The translations under genes were made by a program, and so were the position numbers. Under the pieces are notes generated by a model that ran no database searches, was not told where the DNA came from, and saw only the letters and a list, made by a program, of their open reading frames with translations. This document shows, one piece after another, positions 34,854 through 46,732 of a DNA stretch of 64,000 nt (its first letter is position 1; each line of letters begins with the position of its first letter). The stretch is from the NCBI RefSeq assembly GCF_000756305.1, contig NZ_JRFE01000024.1, positions 62,001 through 126,000 on the forward strand. The letters are read 5' to 3'. This DNA comes from Myxosarcina sp. GI1 (GTDB taxonomy: Bacteria; Cyanobacteriota; Cyanobacteriia; Cyanobacteriales; Xenococcaceae).

Positions 34854-37800
34854 TTAAATTAGAGTGCGAAGATATTCTATTTGAGATCCTAGATCTTTCC
34901 GATAATCGATTGAAATCGCCATGTATCCAGTAATGTCCTGTAAGTCTTCTCGTTGTATGCGATCGCGTTGTTGTTGTTCTGGAGAATCATGTACGGAACC
35001 ATCGCAGAAAATAGCAATCTTAGCTTTCTTGTAAATAAAGTCTGGCTTGCAGTTGGCTTCTGGTATTAATTCTTGAGCAGAATCAGGTAGTTTGATTCCC
35101 TGTTCGTATATGGCTTTTAAAACTACTCGCTCGAATTCTGAATTAGGATCGGTTTGTTGAAGTAGCCATTGATATTGTTCTTCTCGCGATTGCGAAGCTA
35201 GCCGAAGGCATCGCTCATCTTGTTCTAAAGCAACTTGACTGTGATTTAATTGCTCTAAAAAATCTTTAATTAAATATCGATTGAGATAGGGATGGTCGAA
35301 CTGATTGCGATAAGAAAGCAAACATTGATAACAAGCTTGAGCGCAACTAGGTTTGGGTTCAAGGAAATGACAGATATCTTGCGCTTCTCTTGCTAACTTT
35401 TGAAAGGAAGTGGAATCTTCTAAAATTTGTGAAAGCACCCCTGCACCTCCTTCTGCGGCTTCCCAAAATAAAATATGTTTGCCTTCTCCTACTCTTTCAG
35501 ACGCTAATTCGTCATTTTCTAGTTTATACAAAGCTTGAATAGCTCTTTCTAAGGCGTATTGAAGAGTAATGATAAAAGCTTTCGACTCCTTATCTGGAAG
35601 AATTAAAGGTTCGATAATCAAAATATTAGAAGTATCTCTCACCATTAGATGAACGTTAGTATCTACCGCATCTGCATTTAGCTCGCTATCATTACTTACC
35701 CATTCTCCAGTAGTATTATTGAGTTTAAAACCAGTTTCTTGAGAGCGGGTCAGTCCTTGATTGATTCTCCAAATCTCGGCGGTTTCTCCATAGGAAAGAC
35801 GAAGTAGTTCTGTACCGTCATTGGCAGTAACAGTAGCTACCTGTTGTTTGTCTCCAGCGTAGCGAAAATGGGTAATTAACTTATAGCCATATTTAAGTCT
35901 TTCTTCTTCATCACAGGTAATGCGATTGGTTTTACCAGCGATCGCATTATCCATTTCTAAAACTTGGGTTAATCTGGCTGGATTACCTCGCTCGTCTTGA
36001 GTTAGTCTGCGATCGCAATTAGAGCAAACATCGCGGTGAAAGTTTTCTCTTTCATGAAAATATCCGCAATGGTGACAGAGAGCAACTCGATTGTAGGTAA
36101 CACCTTTAACAGGGATACGAGTGCGATCGATTCGATATTTATTACCTTCGTAGTAAAGAATATTAGTCGGTGCGAGTTCGCGGATTGCAATAATTCGAGG
36201 ACGAGAAATAAATTCACCTTTATCTCTAGCACGAATAAAAGCTCGAACGGGAAGTCGGGGAAAGTTAAATCCTGGCAAAAAACCTTCAGAAGCAAAATAG
36301 CGATATGGATAAAAATCAAATTGGCTATTGTTATTACCTTGAGAATGACCTACTAATAAATCTTTTTGGCGTTGAGCTTCTCTTCGTAAAACTTCCGCAT
36401 CATCGTATTCTTTTTTGGTTATATTACCTCTACTAAAGCTATCGATAACTTCTCTTGCTTTAATTAACTGAAAATTGGCATCTTTATAAAGATCGCGCCA
36501 ACGTTGACAAGCTCGATCGAAAGCATGAAAAGCATTATTAAGAATATTTTTTAACCACTCGGAACTATACCAACTAATATTTTGTAAATCTGTTTGACAA
36601 AAGCGATCGCTTAAAATTTGTTCTAAATCTCTTAAGCAAAGATTAAAACTCGTTTCATTCAGATTGAGAGCGGCTTTAATATCTTCCTCGATCGGATATC
36701 CATCTTTGTCTAAATCCAGAATTTTATTCATCGAATCTCCCAGATCGACTCCTGTATAGGATAGCCAGAGAGAATAAACATGGGATTCAATCAAGTCTCG
36801 ATTAGCTAGTTCTAATTTAGGAGGAACGACTGCGCCAGCTACCATCTGTTGCTGACGTTGATAAAAATACTGGTCGTGAGGACTGCCCGCAGCAGCATAG
36901 CTCACGACTAGAGCATTTTGACCGCCTCTACCTGCTCGTCCGCTACGTTGAGCATAATTAGCGGGAGTAGGAGGAATATTGCGTAAATGAACTACGCTGA
37001 GGTCAGATATATCTATGCCTAATTCCATCGTGGGAGAGCAAAACAGAGTCGATAGATTTCCGTTACGAAATTTCTCCTCTCGTACTTTGCGATTTTCATA
37101 GTTTACTTGACCAGTATGTTCTCGCCCCTCCATTCCTCTGATGGTACTGGCGTTATCACTGTAAAAGCTCTGAAAGAACTGATTTACTTTGCGTCCTACT
37201 TCCTCACTTCCTAAAAGACGTTTACTGTTAAGAATATCGACACTCAAGCGATCGCTTTTACTCGCTTTCCAAACTATTGAATCGATACGTAATTGAATTT
37301 CATTGCTGCTATTTTGCTTGAGGTATCCATAATCTCGCAGAGTGTTTATCAGCGATGTAATTAGCTGCTGATATTCGGGATCGGATAGAGGAGAAGATAA
37401 CCAAGACCAAGCGCGATCGCTTTTTAAAAAACGTCCGATTTTGCTCTTATCTGTAAGTTTAACTTTACTTTTATATCGATCGCTTCCTACAGTGAGTGTT
37501 GCCCATCTTGCTTCGTGAAGTCTTTCTTGATAGTCAAACTTCCATCGCTCGTTTAAAGCTTGAGATACATCCCTTTGTAATTTTTTTAAATTATCTAACT
37601 GTAGTAGTTCGGCATCTATTACCAGTTGCTTACGAAGATAGTCTAAAAAGGTTTTGACAACGAGATATCTTTGTTCGGGAGTTGCCTGTAGTAAAGCTGA
37701 ATGAGGATATTTTGTCCAAACAGAGCGATTGCCACACTTCGCTTCTAACTCTTCGTATTCTATTTCTAGCAAGCCACACTGCTCTAAATTAGGTTGTACG

Positions 37801-40241
37801 ATCCGCCAGCCTCTTCTGAGGTCTTCGTAAAGACGATATTCAATTAACTGCTCGAAGACTTTTGGATTGCGTCTACTACCCACAGCTGGTTGTTCTGCAT
37901 ACTCATCTTGAGATAAATCCATTTGCCGCACGACAACTGCTGCTAGCTCTGAATGAGTAAGCTTTTGTTTGGCTTGTAATGCGCCATTGAGACTGGCACG
38001 TAAAAAGCTAGTTTGTACGAAATCATTAAAATGTCCTGCTTGAAGAGATGCGTCTTGGCGGTTATCAGTGAAACTGAGAATTTTAGCGGCATCTGCGGTA
38101 AGAGCCTCAGTTTCTTTAAGTCTCGTGACAGAAGATAGACAAAGTAAGGTAGTAGCGGTACTACGTCCTTCACTGCTAAGACGAGCTAGTTTGGTATATT
38201 CGCTAGTTTTGCGATCGTAAACAATACCACAGTTGAGACACGTTAGAAATGGTTTGGGAATGAACCAAAAAGGAATTAGGTTATTAACTTGTGTATCTGC
38301 AACTACTCTAGATTCAATCGTGCCATTGGGATAAAGATAACGCTTTCGGGGAACGCAGTTTTGATATTCTCTTTTGACTGTTCTTCCATTACGCTTTGTT
38401 TCTTTAAACCAATTTTCGGGTAGCAGATCTCGATCTTCATCGCTCCAAAGGTTTGGTTCATCTAAGGTTAAATAACCTTCTTCAGTAGCTTCATCGCTAT
38501 CATTGTCGATCGCAATAGGTAATAAAGGAGTTATTTCATTTTTATCGGTGTTGTAGCGCACAGCGTAGTAATCTTGACCGCATTCGCGACAGAAAACTAG
38601 GGGAAATAACAAGCGATCTTTTGTAGTTTTATATTGTCCTTCTAAAGTTAAATGTCTTTTTTCTTTTGATTCTAAAGTGGCATAAACGCTACCGCCTTGA
38701 GAAATAAACTGATGCAGTCGGAATGGTAAACCGTTTACTCGACTACTCCAAAAAAACATTTGTTTTAAGGTGTCTGAACAGATTTCGACATCTATTCCCG
38801 TAATTTTTGATAGCTCCATGCTTCCTTCGGAAAGCGCAATGGGATCTCTGCGAGTAAAATGACCGTCTTCTCGTGCTAAACCAAAATTCATCTCAATCCA
38901 GGTACTGAGAGGATGCTGTAAAAATACTTCTGAAGTTTGATGTTCTTGAGAAGGTAATCCAGCTTCTAAACACTCGACTAGCTCCTCTGTATTTGGTTGG
39001 GGTCTAGTAATAGCTGGTTTTAAAGTTTCATCAATAACATTACCTGGTTTAACCTCTACCCCAAAAAGTTTGCTTGCTACTTCAGCTACAGTAGTTTGAC
39101 GATTTGTACGATCGCCTTGGCTAGACATGGTAGCCGAAGTGCCGATACATAGAATAGAAAGCTTCTTATCTTTTTTGACATTACGGGAAATTTGCTTTAA
39201 TTTCCTAATTACCATTGCTACATCTGCACCCTGACGACCTCGATAAGTGTGTAATTCATCTAGTATGAGATATTTCAGAATTGGAGATTCAATAAACTTT
39301 TTTTCATGGACGCGAGAAAGCATTAGTTCTAGCATCACATAGTTGGTTAGAAGAATATGGGGAGGATTGTTTTGAATTTCAATTTTCTGAGATAAGCTTT
39401 CTTGTCCTGTATATCTAGCGACTTTTATATGAGAGTCTTTACCAGAAATCTTTTTAAACTTTTCTAAGTACTTGTTAAATTCTTCTTCCTGCGAGTTGAT
39501 TAGAGCATTCATCGGATAGACCAAAATCGCTCTAACTCCTTTTAAATGTGGATTGCGTAGAAGATCGTCAATAATAGGAACGACATAACAGAGGCTTTTT
39601 CCCGAACCCGTACCAGTAGTAACTACAAAGGGTTCGTTATCTTTGGCACAGCGAAATGCTCGTTCTTGATGGTAGTAAAAATTAGTAATGTTAGAGAAAT
39701 ACTTTCTACAATCTAAATGCAAAATATTCTCTTGAATTAAAAGATCTAGATCTGCACCTTTTTTATAAGCGGGGTTTATTTGAACTAAAGGATCTTGCCA
39801 AAAATATCCTCGATCTAATTCCTGTCTGACAAACTCCTCAATACGGCGATCGCGTATTTCTAAGAAACTTTCAATATAGTTACGATAGTCGCCGATTACT
39901 TCGTCTCGCAGCTTGAAAATATCTAAAGCTTTATTTTCCTCGTTTGTATCAGGAGAAGGATCTGGGGACACAGAAAGTCTTCCGTGTCGGCGATCGCAGT
40001 ATTCACTAAACTGTTGTGCCAAAGTATTACTCAAAGTATTGGTATTAAATACTTCCGCTAATTCAACAAAATCCCAACTATCAGGAATACCAGAAAATAG
40101 CTGGCTGAATTGTTCTTCGGTCAGAAATTCGACATCACTACAGTCGATCGCTACCATTCCTTGACCGATAAGCGTACTAGTAGCCGCGATCGCAGCTTCA
40201 CCTTGTTGGATTAAATCTTTTAGTTTAAAAGTAGGTTTCAT
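34854..40241 (-). CDS. Giant DEAH helicase with DUF1998 and nuclease-like tail (DISARM DrmA/DrmB-like or DruE-like)
   Basis: 1,795 residues. The SF2 motor has Walker [13 protein letters not shown] near residue 210, motif [13 protein letters not shown], motif [10 protein letters not shown], and a split C-terminal lobe with [15 protein letters not shown] and [11 protein letters not shown]. Zinc-ribbon-like cysteine pairs follow (CHHCG, CSNCD). Then comes DUF1998 with [10 protein letters not shown] and [14 protein letters not shown]. The last 80 residues ([20 protein letters not shown]) look like a PD-(D/E)XK-type fold. DISARM usually splits helicase and DUF1998 between DrmA and DrmB; Druantia DruE also joins them. 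The operon context with DrmD- and DrmMI-like proteins favours DISARM. It is the last gene of the cargo operon. Confidence 0.82.
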   Translation of the reverse strand: MKPTFKLKDLIQQGEAAIAATSTLIGQGMVAIDCSDVEFLTEEQFSQLFSGIPDSWDFVELAEVFNTNTLSNTLAQQFSEYCDRRHGRLSVSPDPSPDTNEENKALDIFKLRDEVIGDYRNYIESFLEIRDRRIEEFVRQELDRGYFWQDPLVQINPAYKKGADLDLLIQENILHLDCRKYFSNITNFYYHQERAFRCAKDNEPFVVTTGTGSGKSLCYVVPIIDDLLRNPHLKGVRAILVYPMNALINSQEEEFNKYLEKFKKISGKDSHIKVARYTGQESLSQKIEIQNNPPHILLTNYVMLELMLSRVHEKKFIESPILKYLILDELHTYRGRQGADVAMVIRKLKQISRNVKKDKKLSILCIGTSATMSSQGDRTNRQTTVAEVASKLFGVEVKPGNVIDETLKPAITRPQPNTEELVECLEAGLPSQEHQTSEVFLQHPLSTWIEMNFGLAREDGHFTRRDPIALSEGSMELSKITGIDVEICSDTLKQMFFWSSRVNGLPFRLHQFISQGGSVYATLESKEKRHLTLEGQYKTTKDRLLFPLVFCRECGQDYYAVRYNTDKNEITPLLPIAIDNDSDEATEEGYLTLDEPNLWSDEDRDLLPENWFKETKRNGRTVKREYQNCVPRKRYLYPNGTIESRVVADTQVNNLIPFWFIPKPFLTCLNCGIVYDRKTSEYTKLARLSSEGRSTATTLLCLSSVTRLKETEALTADAAKILSFTDNRQDASLQAGHFNDFVQTSFLRASLNGALQAKQKLTHSELAAVVVRQMDLSQDEYAEQPAVGSRRNPKVFEQLIEYRLYEDLRRGWRIVQPNLEQCGLLEIEYEELEAKCGNRSVWTKYPHSALLQATPEQRYLVVKTFLDYLRKQLVIDAELLQLDNLKKLQRDVSQALNERWKFDYQERLHEARWATLTVGSDRYKSKVKLTDKSKIGRFLKSDRAWSWLSSPLSDPEYQQLITSLINTLRDYGYLKQNSSNEIQLRIDSIVWKASKSDRLSVDILNSKRLLGSEEVGRKVNQFFQSFYSDNASTIRGMEGREHTGQVNYENRKVREEKFRNGNLSTLFCSPTMELGIDISDLSVVHLRNIPPTPANYAQRSGRAGRGGQNALVVSYAAAGSPHDQYFYQRQQQMVAGAVVPPKLELANRDLIESHVYSLWLSYTGVDLGDSMNKILDLDKDGYPIEEDIKAALNLNETSFNLCLRDLEQILSDRFCQTDLQNISWYSSEWLKNILNNAFHAFDRACQRWRDLYKDANFQLIKAREVIDSFSRGNITKKEYDDAEVLRREAQRQKDLLVGHSQGNNNSQFDFYPYRYFASEGFLPGFNFPRLPVRAFIRARDKGEFISRPRIIAIRELAPTNILYYEGNKYRIDRTRIPVKGVTYNRVALCHHCGYFHERENFHRDVCSNCDRRLTQDERGNPARLTQVLEMDNAIAGKTNRITCDEEERLKYGYKLITHFRYAGDKQQVATVTANDGTELLRLSYGETAEIWRINQGLTRSQETGFKLNNTTGEWVSNDSELNADAVDTNVHLMVRDTSNILIIEPLILPDKESKAFIITLQYALERAIQALYKLENDELASERVGEGKHILFWEAAEGGAGVLSQILEDSTSFQKLAREAQDICHFLEPKPSCAQACYQCLLSYRNQFDHPYLNRYLIKDFLEQLNHSQVALEQDERCLRLASQSREEQYQWLLQQTDPNSEFERVVLKAIYEQGIKLPDSAQELIPEANCKPDFIYKKAKIAIFCDGSVHDSPEQQQRDRIQREDLQDITGYMAISIDYRKDLGSQIEYLRTLI

Positions 40242-40278
40242 AATAAAAATAAATAAGAAAAATAAAATAAATAATTTA

Positions 40279-42378
40279 TTAATATTGCCAATAAGGGTCT
40301 TTTAGAGTAGTGAGAAAACTAGAAGGATTGGAAGAAGAACCACAAACTATCAGAAAACGCATCGCACGAGAACAGCCAACGTAGAATAAACGACGTTGTT
40401 GCTCTAATACCGACTCAACTTCGTCGGGAGGAATAGCGCGATCGATTGCTGGCAATACCCCTTCTTCTAAGCCAACTACCGCAACAAAAGGAAACTCCAA
40501 GCCTTTAGCAGAATGTAAAGTAAGAACTTTGACGTGAGGAGAATGTAGATCGATCTTCTTACTAGAGAAAAATTGAGCTTTTACATCTTTTGCTTGTAAC
40601 TTCCGAGCAACTTCTTCGCCCAATTTGTTAGTAGGGCATAATATTGCTCCACCATGAAGGGGTAAACGATATTTTTTAGCAGCAGTGGTAAAAGCTTGCA
40701 GGATTGCCGAAATATGTATGTCTAAATTATCAGACAGTAAAATTTGAGGGCGATCGCCAGTGTATGGTGAAAGTTCTTGGTCGAGACATTCTTTATCACC
40801 TGCATTCGTACCGTCTAAAATTTCCTTACAAGCTTGAGTAATTTGTTGCGTATTACGATAGTTGCGCTTGAGAATTAGAGTGCGTCCAGCTACTTTAAGA
40901 TCTTCATGGACTTGTTTCCAGCTAAAACCTCTTTGATAAAGCGACTGAGAAGCATCGGCAGTAAGATAAATTCCCTTGCTGGAACTAACTAAGTTAATCA
41001 AAAAGCGAATGGCGATCGGGGATAAATCTTGCGCCTCATCAATTATTAAAGCTTCAAAAGGTTTTTGCGGTAGATTACTAGCAATTTCGTTGGCGTAACA
41101 GCGCATTTGAGCGAAGGTAACGTATCGGTGTTGTTTTAATAAATTGCGCCAAGTTTCATACACTTTCCAAATAGCTTCTCTCTGACTAGCTTTAATAGAC
41201 AGTCCTCTGCCACGACGCGGAAATTTTGAATATTGTTTTTGTTCGCTTATTCCCCAGGCATCAATAACCGTTTCAAATTCTTCTAATAAATAGGCAATAC
41301 CCAAACGTTCTAAATATTGGCGTTGTGCTTTTTCTTCAAAGATATTTTTAGCAGGAATTTTAGTCTCGGCTAAAGCGGTGTTTAGTAATTCTCGACTTCT
41401 GTATGCTCTAACTAAATTTGGTTTCCCGTAGTTATTGGCGTAATACTGATAAATTAAAGAATCTACGGTAGCAACCTTTACCCCCAAATCTTCTGGGGGT
41501 TTTCTCAAAAGTTGTTCCAGTAATTGCTGAGAATAATTACTTAAAGCATTAGTGTAGGTAGTAAAAAGAATTGAGTTGTAACCTTCTTCTATTAACCTTT
41601 TGACTCTGTACAAAGCCAGGGTGGATTTACCCGCACCCGCACCGCCTTTTACCAAAACCGCTCCTCTGTCGATTCCAAAATCTAGTAATTTTTCCTGTTC
41701 GGGGTCGAGTTTGAGTAAAAACGCTTCAACTTCTCCTTCAATAAAGCGTTCTAGATCTTCTGGTTTGGTCAGTTGATAATTTGGCGATCGCTCGATGTCT
41801 TCTAAGTTACGGGGAAAGCAATTATCTAAAATACGACTGATAAAGCGATCTGGAATCGACAAGTCTAGAATGTCATCAGAATGTTGAATCTTTTGGATTT
41901 CTTGCCAATATTCCTGGGGAATATGCCACTTTTTCAATAAAGCGGAAGTAAATTTAAAAGGTAGGTCGGATTCGGGAGTGTTTTTATCACTGGTGTTATC
42001 TTCCTGTAATTCTTGCCTACTCGATAAGTCTTCTTGCTCTAAAATATTAAGCTGAGATTCTGAATAAGCAACTTTTGGAACGGGATTGGGTACAGTAACT
42101 TCTGGTATTTCTAATTCGTAGGTGCGATCGTCACGTTTGCGAACGCTGAGAAGTTTGACCCAACCGCTACCAAAGCTATAAAACAGCCGATAGTTACCAA
42201 TCCGAACTCGATAGATATTGTTGTTGTGACCTTTAAGCTTTTTGGCATCTCCTCGCGCTGAAATAGGATCTTTTTCGAGAATTTTAATTTTTTTAGAAAC
42301 TTTTTTACTAATACTTTTGGGTATATTTAATAGTTCGTTGATAAAAGTATCGGCAAAGGTGATTGTCCAGGTAGTCAT
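40279..42378 (-). CDS. RelE/ParE-like domain fused to a UvrD-type helicase
   Basis: 699 residues. Residues 1-90 resemble a RelE/ParE toxin fold ([55 protein letters not shown]). After a linker of about 140 residues comes an SF1A helicase with Walker [20 protein letters not shown], motif [33 protein letters not shown] and [12 protein letters not shown]. Such motors move 3'-5' on DNA and unwind it. The toxin-like head might cleave RNA or simply bind a partner; its activity is unproven. It lies 37 bp upstream of the DUF1998 helicase in the same operon. Confidence 0.85.
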   Translation of the reverse strand: MTTWTITFADTFINELLNIPKSISKKVSKKIKILEKDPISARGDAKKLKGHNNNIYRVRIGNYRLFYSFGSGWVKLLSVRKRDDRTYELEIPEVTVPNPVPKVAYSESQLNILEQEDLSSRQELQEDNTSDKNTPESDLPFKFTSALLKKWHIPQEYWQEIQKIQHSDDILDLSIPDRFISRILDNCFPRNLEDIERSPNYQLTKPEDLERFIEGEVEAFLLKLDPEQEKLLDFGIDRGAVLVKGGAGAGKSTLALYRVKRLIEEGYNSILFTTYTNALSNYSQQLLEQLLRKPPEDLGVKVATVDSLIYQYYANNYGKPNLVRAYRSRELLNTALAETKIPAKNIFEEKAQRQYLERLGIAYLLEEFETVIDAWGISEQKQYSKFPRRGRGLSIKASQREAIWKVYETWRNLLKQHRYVTFAQMRCYANEIASNLPQKPFEALIIDEAQDLSPIAIRFLINLVSSSKGIYLTADASQSLYQRGFSWKQVHEDLKVAGRTLILKRNYRNTQQITQACKEILDGTNAGDKECLDQELSPYTGDRPQILLSDNLDIHISAILQAFTTAAKKYRLPLHGGAILCPTNKLGEEVARKLQAKDVKAQFFSSKKIDLHSPHVKVLTLHSAKGLEFPFVAVVGLEEGVLPAIDRAIPPDEVESVLEQQRRLFYVGCSRAMRFLIVCGSSSNPSSFLTTLKDPYWQY

Positions 42379-42401
42379 TTTAAAACTTTTGGCTTACTTA
42401 T

Positions 42402-42605
42402 CTAAAAATTGCAATTTTTCCAATCATTTTGTTCTTTGATTTCTCGAACAAGCTTTTGCAAATTAGCTAAAGTAGTTTCTAATTCCTGTAAAAGCTCTAA
42501 ATCTTTACTCTCTAATTTGTCATTTTTTGCTTTAGCTATTAATTGTTTGTGTTGTTTAAAAAACAAGGCGATAAGAATAAATTTTCTTCTTTGGCTATCT
42601 GACAA
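42402..42605 (-). CDS. Small coiled-coil protein (tentative)
   Basis: 67 residues from a TTG start, overlapping the 3' end of the preceding gene by 67 bp in another frame. The sequence (LELLQELETTLANLQKLVRE) is a single amphipathic helix with a basic N terminus. Its position in the operon gap between two real genes, with 23 bp to the next start, makes it plausible. No homologue family is recognised. Confidence 0.4.
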   Translation of the reverse strand: MSDSQRRKFILIALFFKQHKQLIAKAKNDKLESKDLELLQELETTLANLQKLVREIKEQNDWKNCNF

Positions 42606-43510
42606 GTCAAAGGTGGCAATTCTGTTGAACTGGAGTCCATCTTCAAAGAATTTTGGAAGGGATTCTGGGATGGAGAAGAAATTGATTTCTCTATTTTGGG
42701 AGAAAGGTTTATTTGAGGTTGAGACTGCTTGGGATGGGCTAATCTTATTATCGCTGCGATCGCAATTACCAGAATCAGAACGATTACCATGCCCAGAACT
42801 ACTGTTTTTTTTTGAGCCTGTCTATTGATTACAGCTATAGAATTATCTTCATCTTTTTCAGATTCTTCTGATTCAACTCTATTAGATAAAGCTCTCCATA
42901 CATCAAGTTCTTTTAATGCAAAAGCTGATTTTATACTAGTTAATAAAATTGATAAACCTTCTTTATTTGGTAAAGCTTTGTTAGTTAACTCATCAGCAAG
43001 ATCCTTTTGTGAATCAACAGAGTTATTATTTATTTTCCACTTATTTTCTGTAACTTGATTAGTCTTCAGTATGTTTAAATCAGGAAGTTGTATTAATTTT
43101 TCATAATCTATTTGAAACTCGTATTCTCCTCCAGGATTTATAATTTTATCTATCTCGTCTCTCAAACTGCCTCGTAAAGCCTTAATTACTATCGAACGAA
43201 TTTTTTGTTCGTTTTTATCTGTTATTTTTGCTATCCAAAGTAAAGAATTTAAAACCTGACGACCCATAAAATCGGCTCGCTCTTTTCTGGCTTTTAAACC
43301 AGTTATATATAAATAATAATTTTTTTGGCTATTTACTAAGACGATAGAAAATTTTTGTGTATCAATTAAATCATCTAATTTTAGATTAATACCATTAGAG
43401 AATTTCACTGATAATTTTGGTTTTTTGACAGATATTTTGTTTTTTTGCACATCAAGCCAGCAATAACCATTTTCTTGAGATATTCCCCTACTTTGAACGT
43501 AAATTAACAT
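42539..43510 (-). CDS. Membrane-anchored protein of unknown function, partner of adjacent GTPase
   Basis: 323 residues. The N-terminal part (LIYVQSRGISQENGYCWLDV, then beta-rich sequence) forms an apparent globular domain of about 110 residues. A helical middle follows, then one hydrophobic helix at about 245-268 (VVLGMVIVLILVIAIAAII) and a Ser/Pro-rich tail. Topology is probably cytoplasmic N terminus with a C-terminal membrane anchor. It starts 12 bp after the GTPase gene, so the two are probably translationally linked and may interact. I do not recognise a named family. Confidence 0.7.
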   Translation of the reverse strand: MLIYVQSRGISQENGYCWLDVQKNKISVKKPKLSVKFSNGINLKLDDLIDTQKFSIVLVNSQKNYYLYITGLKARKERADFMGRQVLNSLLWIAKITDKNEQKIRSIVIKALRGSLRDEIDKIINPGGEYEFQIDYEKLIQLPDLNILKTNQVTENKWKINNNSVDSQKDLADELTNKALPNKEGLSILLTSIKSAFALKELDVWRALSNRVESEESEKDEDNSIAVINRQAQKKTVVLGMVIVLILVIAIAAIIRLAHPKQSQPQINLSPKIEKSISSPSQNPFQNSLKMDSSSTELPPLTCQIAKEENLFLSPCFLNNTNN

Positions 43511-43522
43511 TTACTTACTCTC

Positions 43523-44491
43523 CTAAATATTCAACCATTTTTCGCCTTTTAGCACCGTAAAATTGCCGTTAGTTTTGCAACCATCAGCAAATTCATTAAC
43601 TGCTTTTTTAAGATGAGTATCTAGTTTCAACCAATCACGAATAAAATTGAAAAATTGCCACTGCCTAGATTCAAGATGAAGTTTTAGTAAAAAACTTAAT
43701 ATATATCGCAAAGGCTGTTCGCTATCAATGGGAGAGTATTCAGCATCATGTCTAATTTTGCGGAAGTAGAAATGAGGATTATTCTTGCTATCCACTTCTA
43801 TACGAGAAAAAACAACGCTACCGACTGTTTGTACTGGAGTAATTACACTGGCAACTCCAGGATCTGAACCTAGAGAATTGAAGTAGTCTAGTAAGGGTGC
43901 GTATCCTGATTTTACTTTTTCTAATAACTCTTTAGCAGTTTTACTATTTACTAAATACTTTTCACACTTAACTGGTGCAAAGATGACTAATCGAGGTGAG
44001 TCTAATTCTCGATATGCTATTTTAAATAAATCTTTGATTAGTTGGGGTCGATTAATCCTTTCATGAAATTTTCCATTTTTTTCCATTAAAGATGGCGCAT
44101 CAATAGGAATCAAAACAGCAGTTGATTCCATCAGTAATTTTTTGACTGATTCTTTATCATCTTTAGAAGCGTTAGCATTATGGTATTCGCCATTGTAGTC
44201 ATGAAAACACAACTGCAAAGAAGGTGCTGTACCCTTTTTACCCAAGCCAAATGTAAACGATCTGATTCTATCAGTAGGCGTGATACCTATTTGTCCCCTG
44301 GCTTCAAAGACATCAAGCAGTTCTTTTAACTCTATTAAACGTTCTTGTAAAAGCACTGCACTTTCATCATCGGGAGTTAACTGTAGATTGGTGTTGCCAA
44401 TATTGCTTTCAAACTGTTCGTACATTGCTGTAAGCAGGGTAGTCTTGCCTACCCCACTTGCACCGAGCATGGTAATTTTTAGTTCTTGCAT
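43523..44491 (-). CDS. Small GTPase-like protein of the cargo operon
   Basis: 322 residues with one GTPase domain at the N terminus. G1 is GASGVGKTTLLTAMYEQF and G3 is HDYNGEYHN. The region LIPIDAPSLMEKNGK and RLVIFAPVKCEKY correspond to the strands around the G4 position, though a classic NKxD is absent. The long insert between G1 and G3 is characteristic of double-GTPase-type proteins found in bacterial conflict systems. It sits 12 bp after the dynamin-like gene and 12 bp before its presumed membrane partner. It may sense a trigger and transmit it to the membrane components. Confidence 0.78.
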   Translation of the reverse strand: MQELKITMLGASGVGKTTLLTAMYEQFESNIGNTNLQLTPDDESAVLLQERLIELKELLDVFEARGQIGITPTDRIRSFTFGLGKKGTAPSLQLCFHDYNGEYHNANASKDDKESVKKLLMESTAVLIPIDAPSLMEKNGKFHERINRPQLIKDLFKIAYRELDSPRLVIFAPVKCEKYLVNSKTAKELLEKVKSGYAPLLDYFNSLGSDPGVASVITPVQTVGSVVFSRIEVDSKNNPHFYFRKIRHDAEYSPIDSEQPLRYILSFLLKLHLESRQWQFFNFIRDWLKLDTHLKKAVNEFADGCKTNGNFTVLKGEKWLNI

Positions 44492-44503
44492 TGAGATTCC
44501 TTT

Positions 44504-46708
44504 TTAAAACTGAAAGTTATCTTTTTGATTAAATGCGATCGCTCGTTCGACCTCTAAGATCCACTGTTGGCTTATTTTGCTATTGTTCCCAAACTCTTCA
44601 AATTCTTCTACCCAAACGCGATCGTATACCTCCTGTAAAAACTTGAGCCATTCCTTCTTGACCTCTTTGGCTCTTAAAATACGGTCTAAAAACTCTTCGA
44701 CGATCGCAAAAGCAGCTTGATTGGGTTCGGCTAAAAGATCGTCTAAAGCGTTTTGACATTTGTATACAGCTTCAGAGTGAAGAGAAGTAAGACAACTCAA
44801 TACTTCAGCAGCAGAAGGAGAAGGAGAAAGTTGCAAGGTAGTTTCATCGGGAGTGAGATCGTCAAGATGTTGGCGAATGCGGTGCTGAATCAAACCTCGA
44901 TAGGAAAGCTCAAATTCTGCTAGAGTTTCAAACCCCAATTTGAGGCGTTTGAGATTATCGGGAATTATTTCCGCGATCGTGCCTAAAAATTCTGCCTCTC
45001 TCGCTTCAGTTAAATTGCCTAACTTACCGTTTTTAATAAGTATTTCGGTAATTTGAGTTTTGACTTTGTTTATTTCTTGTTTGAGAACTTCATCTAGAAG
45101 TAAGAAATGTTGGGATAGATGGGCGCGGACTTCGTTGAGATATTCGTAGTAAGCATTGGGATATCCTCCTTTGCTATGACGAAGCTGTTCGATTTCTGAT
45201 TCTGTAGGAAGACCACTATCTTCTTTACAAGCAGCGATCGCAGTTTTTATCTGTTGCTGAAATGCAAAATTTTCTAGATCTCTCTCGGCTCGTAACTCTT
45301 TAAGTAGTTCTTCCAAACCGCTAGTTAATTTGTCCCAAAACTTATCGAACAGTTCTATAAATAAAGGAAAATAATTTTGATTTTGAGCCGACTGCTTTAA
45401 TGCTTGTCTTGATAAATTTAATTCTGCCGATACTTTCTGTTGCAATTGGAGTAAATCTTCTTGGCACACAGACACATACTTGCGATCGAGTTCGGTAATG
45501 TTCTCAACCAAAAAATTTAGTACGGGATCGAGAAGCTTTTGATTGGTGTCCTCAGCATTGGCACAATTTGCTGTAATACAGTCAGCAAAATATAACCCTT
45601 TATTTTCGCGATCGCGTTCTAAATCTTGACAGTAAACTGAATTATCTCCAATGGGCGAATTAACATCTGTATGATTGAGAATAAGAAAAGACCACTGTTT
45701 AAAGGACAAAGCAGTTAAAGCTTTGCTAGCTGTATCGTAAAGCTGTAAGTCTACATCTTTCCAATACTCTCTTGGCGGACTGGGAAGGCGCACCATCATC
45801 ACCAAATCCACATCCTGCGCTAAAGTTTCTATTAACCTGCTTTCATCTCCTACTCCCGTGTCGCCCAAACCAGGCATATCAATTAGAGCAATTTGTCCGA
45901 CATCGGGATGGGGGAAAGTACAAAAGATTTTGGCTTCTCGTACTGCTAAATAGTTATGATAAACTCGTTCTCCTGCCAGATTATCTTGAGCGACATATTC
46001 TCTAATTTGGTCTTTGGTAATTCTAATAGAAGTTGGTTTGGCTAGGAGATGACGATATTGGGGAAGATGCTGGTGATATTTTTGTAGGTACTCATATTTT
46101 CCTTCTGCTACTGCGGTATTCGTAAGATGACTGGGACGAGATGGCAGAGGGTTACAAGCGAATTCATCCAAGCTATAGGGTACTTGACCTAAATCCAATT
46201 CTTTATAGTAGGGAGCGATAACTTCTTGGAGAAATGAATGCTCTGAATGAAAAGTAATCTCACCATAGGTATCTGTTTCAGGCTGATGTAAAATCTTACT
46301 GCGAACTCCCGTACAGTGTCCGCGATCGCCTGTTGGAATTTCATTGCTAGATAGTCCTGTCAAACTTTGTAGCAGACGGCTTTTTCCCTGTCCCGCACGA
46401 CCAATTACACCAATGTTGATAGTGTTGCGATTAAAGCGATTTTTGAGTAAATCCAATTCTACAAGCTGAGATTGAATTTGGGACTGTAGTTCTTGAAAAT
46501 TTAGTTGCTGTAAATTGTCTGTTTCTTCTGGTTCGGTAATTTGAGTGATTAAGCGATCGCGTTGCTTGGTTAATGTATCAAGAGAAATCACAAGCGATCG
46601 CAAGTTATCTCCAACTGCGGTAATTTTTTCTTTTAAAGGCTGTCTTCGAGCGAGAATTTCCTGGATTTGTTTGGTTCTGTCGGTGGTAACTAAATTTTGG
46701 ATTGTCAT
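44504..46708 (-). CDS. Dynamin-like large GTPase
   Basis: 734 residues. A leading coiled coil (about 1-85) is followed by a G domain with G1 GVIGRAGQGKSRLLQSLTG, a switch threonine in GDRGHCTGVRS, G3 ALIDMPGLGDTG and G4 LNHTD. The remaining 350 residues are almost entirely helical, like the stalk of bacterial dynamin-like proteins, with no clear membrane helix. Dynamin-like proteins remodel or guard membranes by GTP-driven assembly; some act in phage defence. It lies between the ABC gene (24 bp) and the second GTPase (12 bp). Confidence 0.82.
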   Translation of the reverse strand: MTIQNLVTTDRTKQIQEILARRQPLKEKITAVGDNLRSLVISLDTLTKQRDRLITQITEPEETDNLQQLNFQELQSQIQSQLVELDLLKNRFNRNTINIGVIGRAGQGKSRLLQSLTGLSSNEIPTGDRGHCTGVRSKILHQPETDTYGEITFHSEHSFLQEVIAPYYKELDLGQVPYSLDEFACNPLPSRPSHLTNTAVAEGKYEYLQKYHQHLPQYRHLLAKPTSIRITKDQIREYVAQDNLAGERVYHNYLAVREAKIFCTFPHPDVGQIALIDMPGLGDTGVGDESRLIETLAQDVDLVMMVRLPSPPREYWKDVDLQLYDTASKALTALSFKQWSFLILNHTDVNSPIGDNSVYCQDLERDRENKGLYFADCITANCANAEDTNQKLLDPVLNFLVENITELDRKYVSVCQEDLLQLQQKVSAELNLSRQALKQSAQNQNYFPLFIELFDKFWDKLTSGLEELLKELRAERDLENFAFQQQIKTAIAACKEDSGLPTESEIEQLRHSKGGYPNAYYEYLNEVRAHLSQHFLLLDEVLKQEINKVKTQITEILIKNGKLGNLTEAREAEFLGTIAEIIPDNLKRLKLGFETLAEFELSYRGLIQHRIRQHLDDLTPDETTLQLSPSPSAAEVLSCLTSLHSEAVYKCQNALDDLLAEPNQAAFAIVEEFLDRILRAKEVKKEWLKFLQEVYDRVWVEEFEEFGNNSKISQQWILEVERAIAFNQKDNFQF

Positions 46709-46732
46709 TTTAGTAAAATCGATTATTGTTTT

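Noticed and set aside
34721-34933. Short plus-strand frame across the end of cvkR
   Set aside because: It overlaps cvkR and the helicase gene in other frames and has no recognisable protein character.
36002-36356. Short open frames on both strands within the giant helicase gene
   Set aside because: They are out-of-frame shadows of a continuous conserved gene.
34854-40241. Druantia DruE as the identity of the large helicase
   Set aside because: Size and DUF1998 fit, but no other Druantia gene is present and the partner genes resemble DrmD and DrmMI. Kept only as an alternative.
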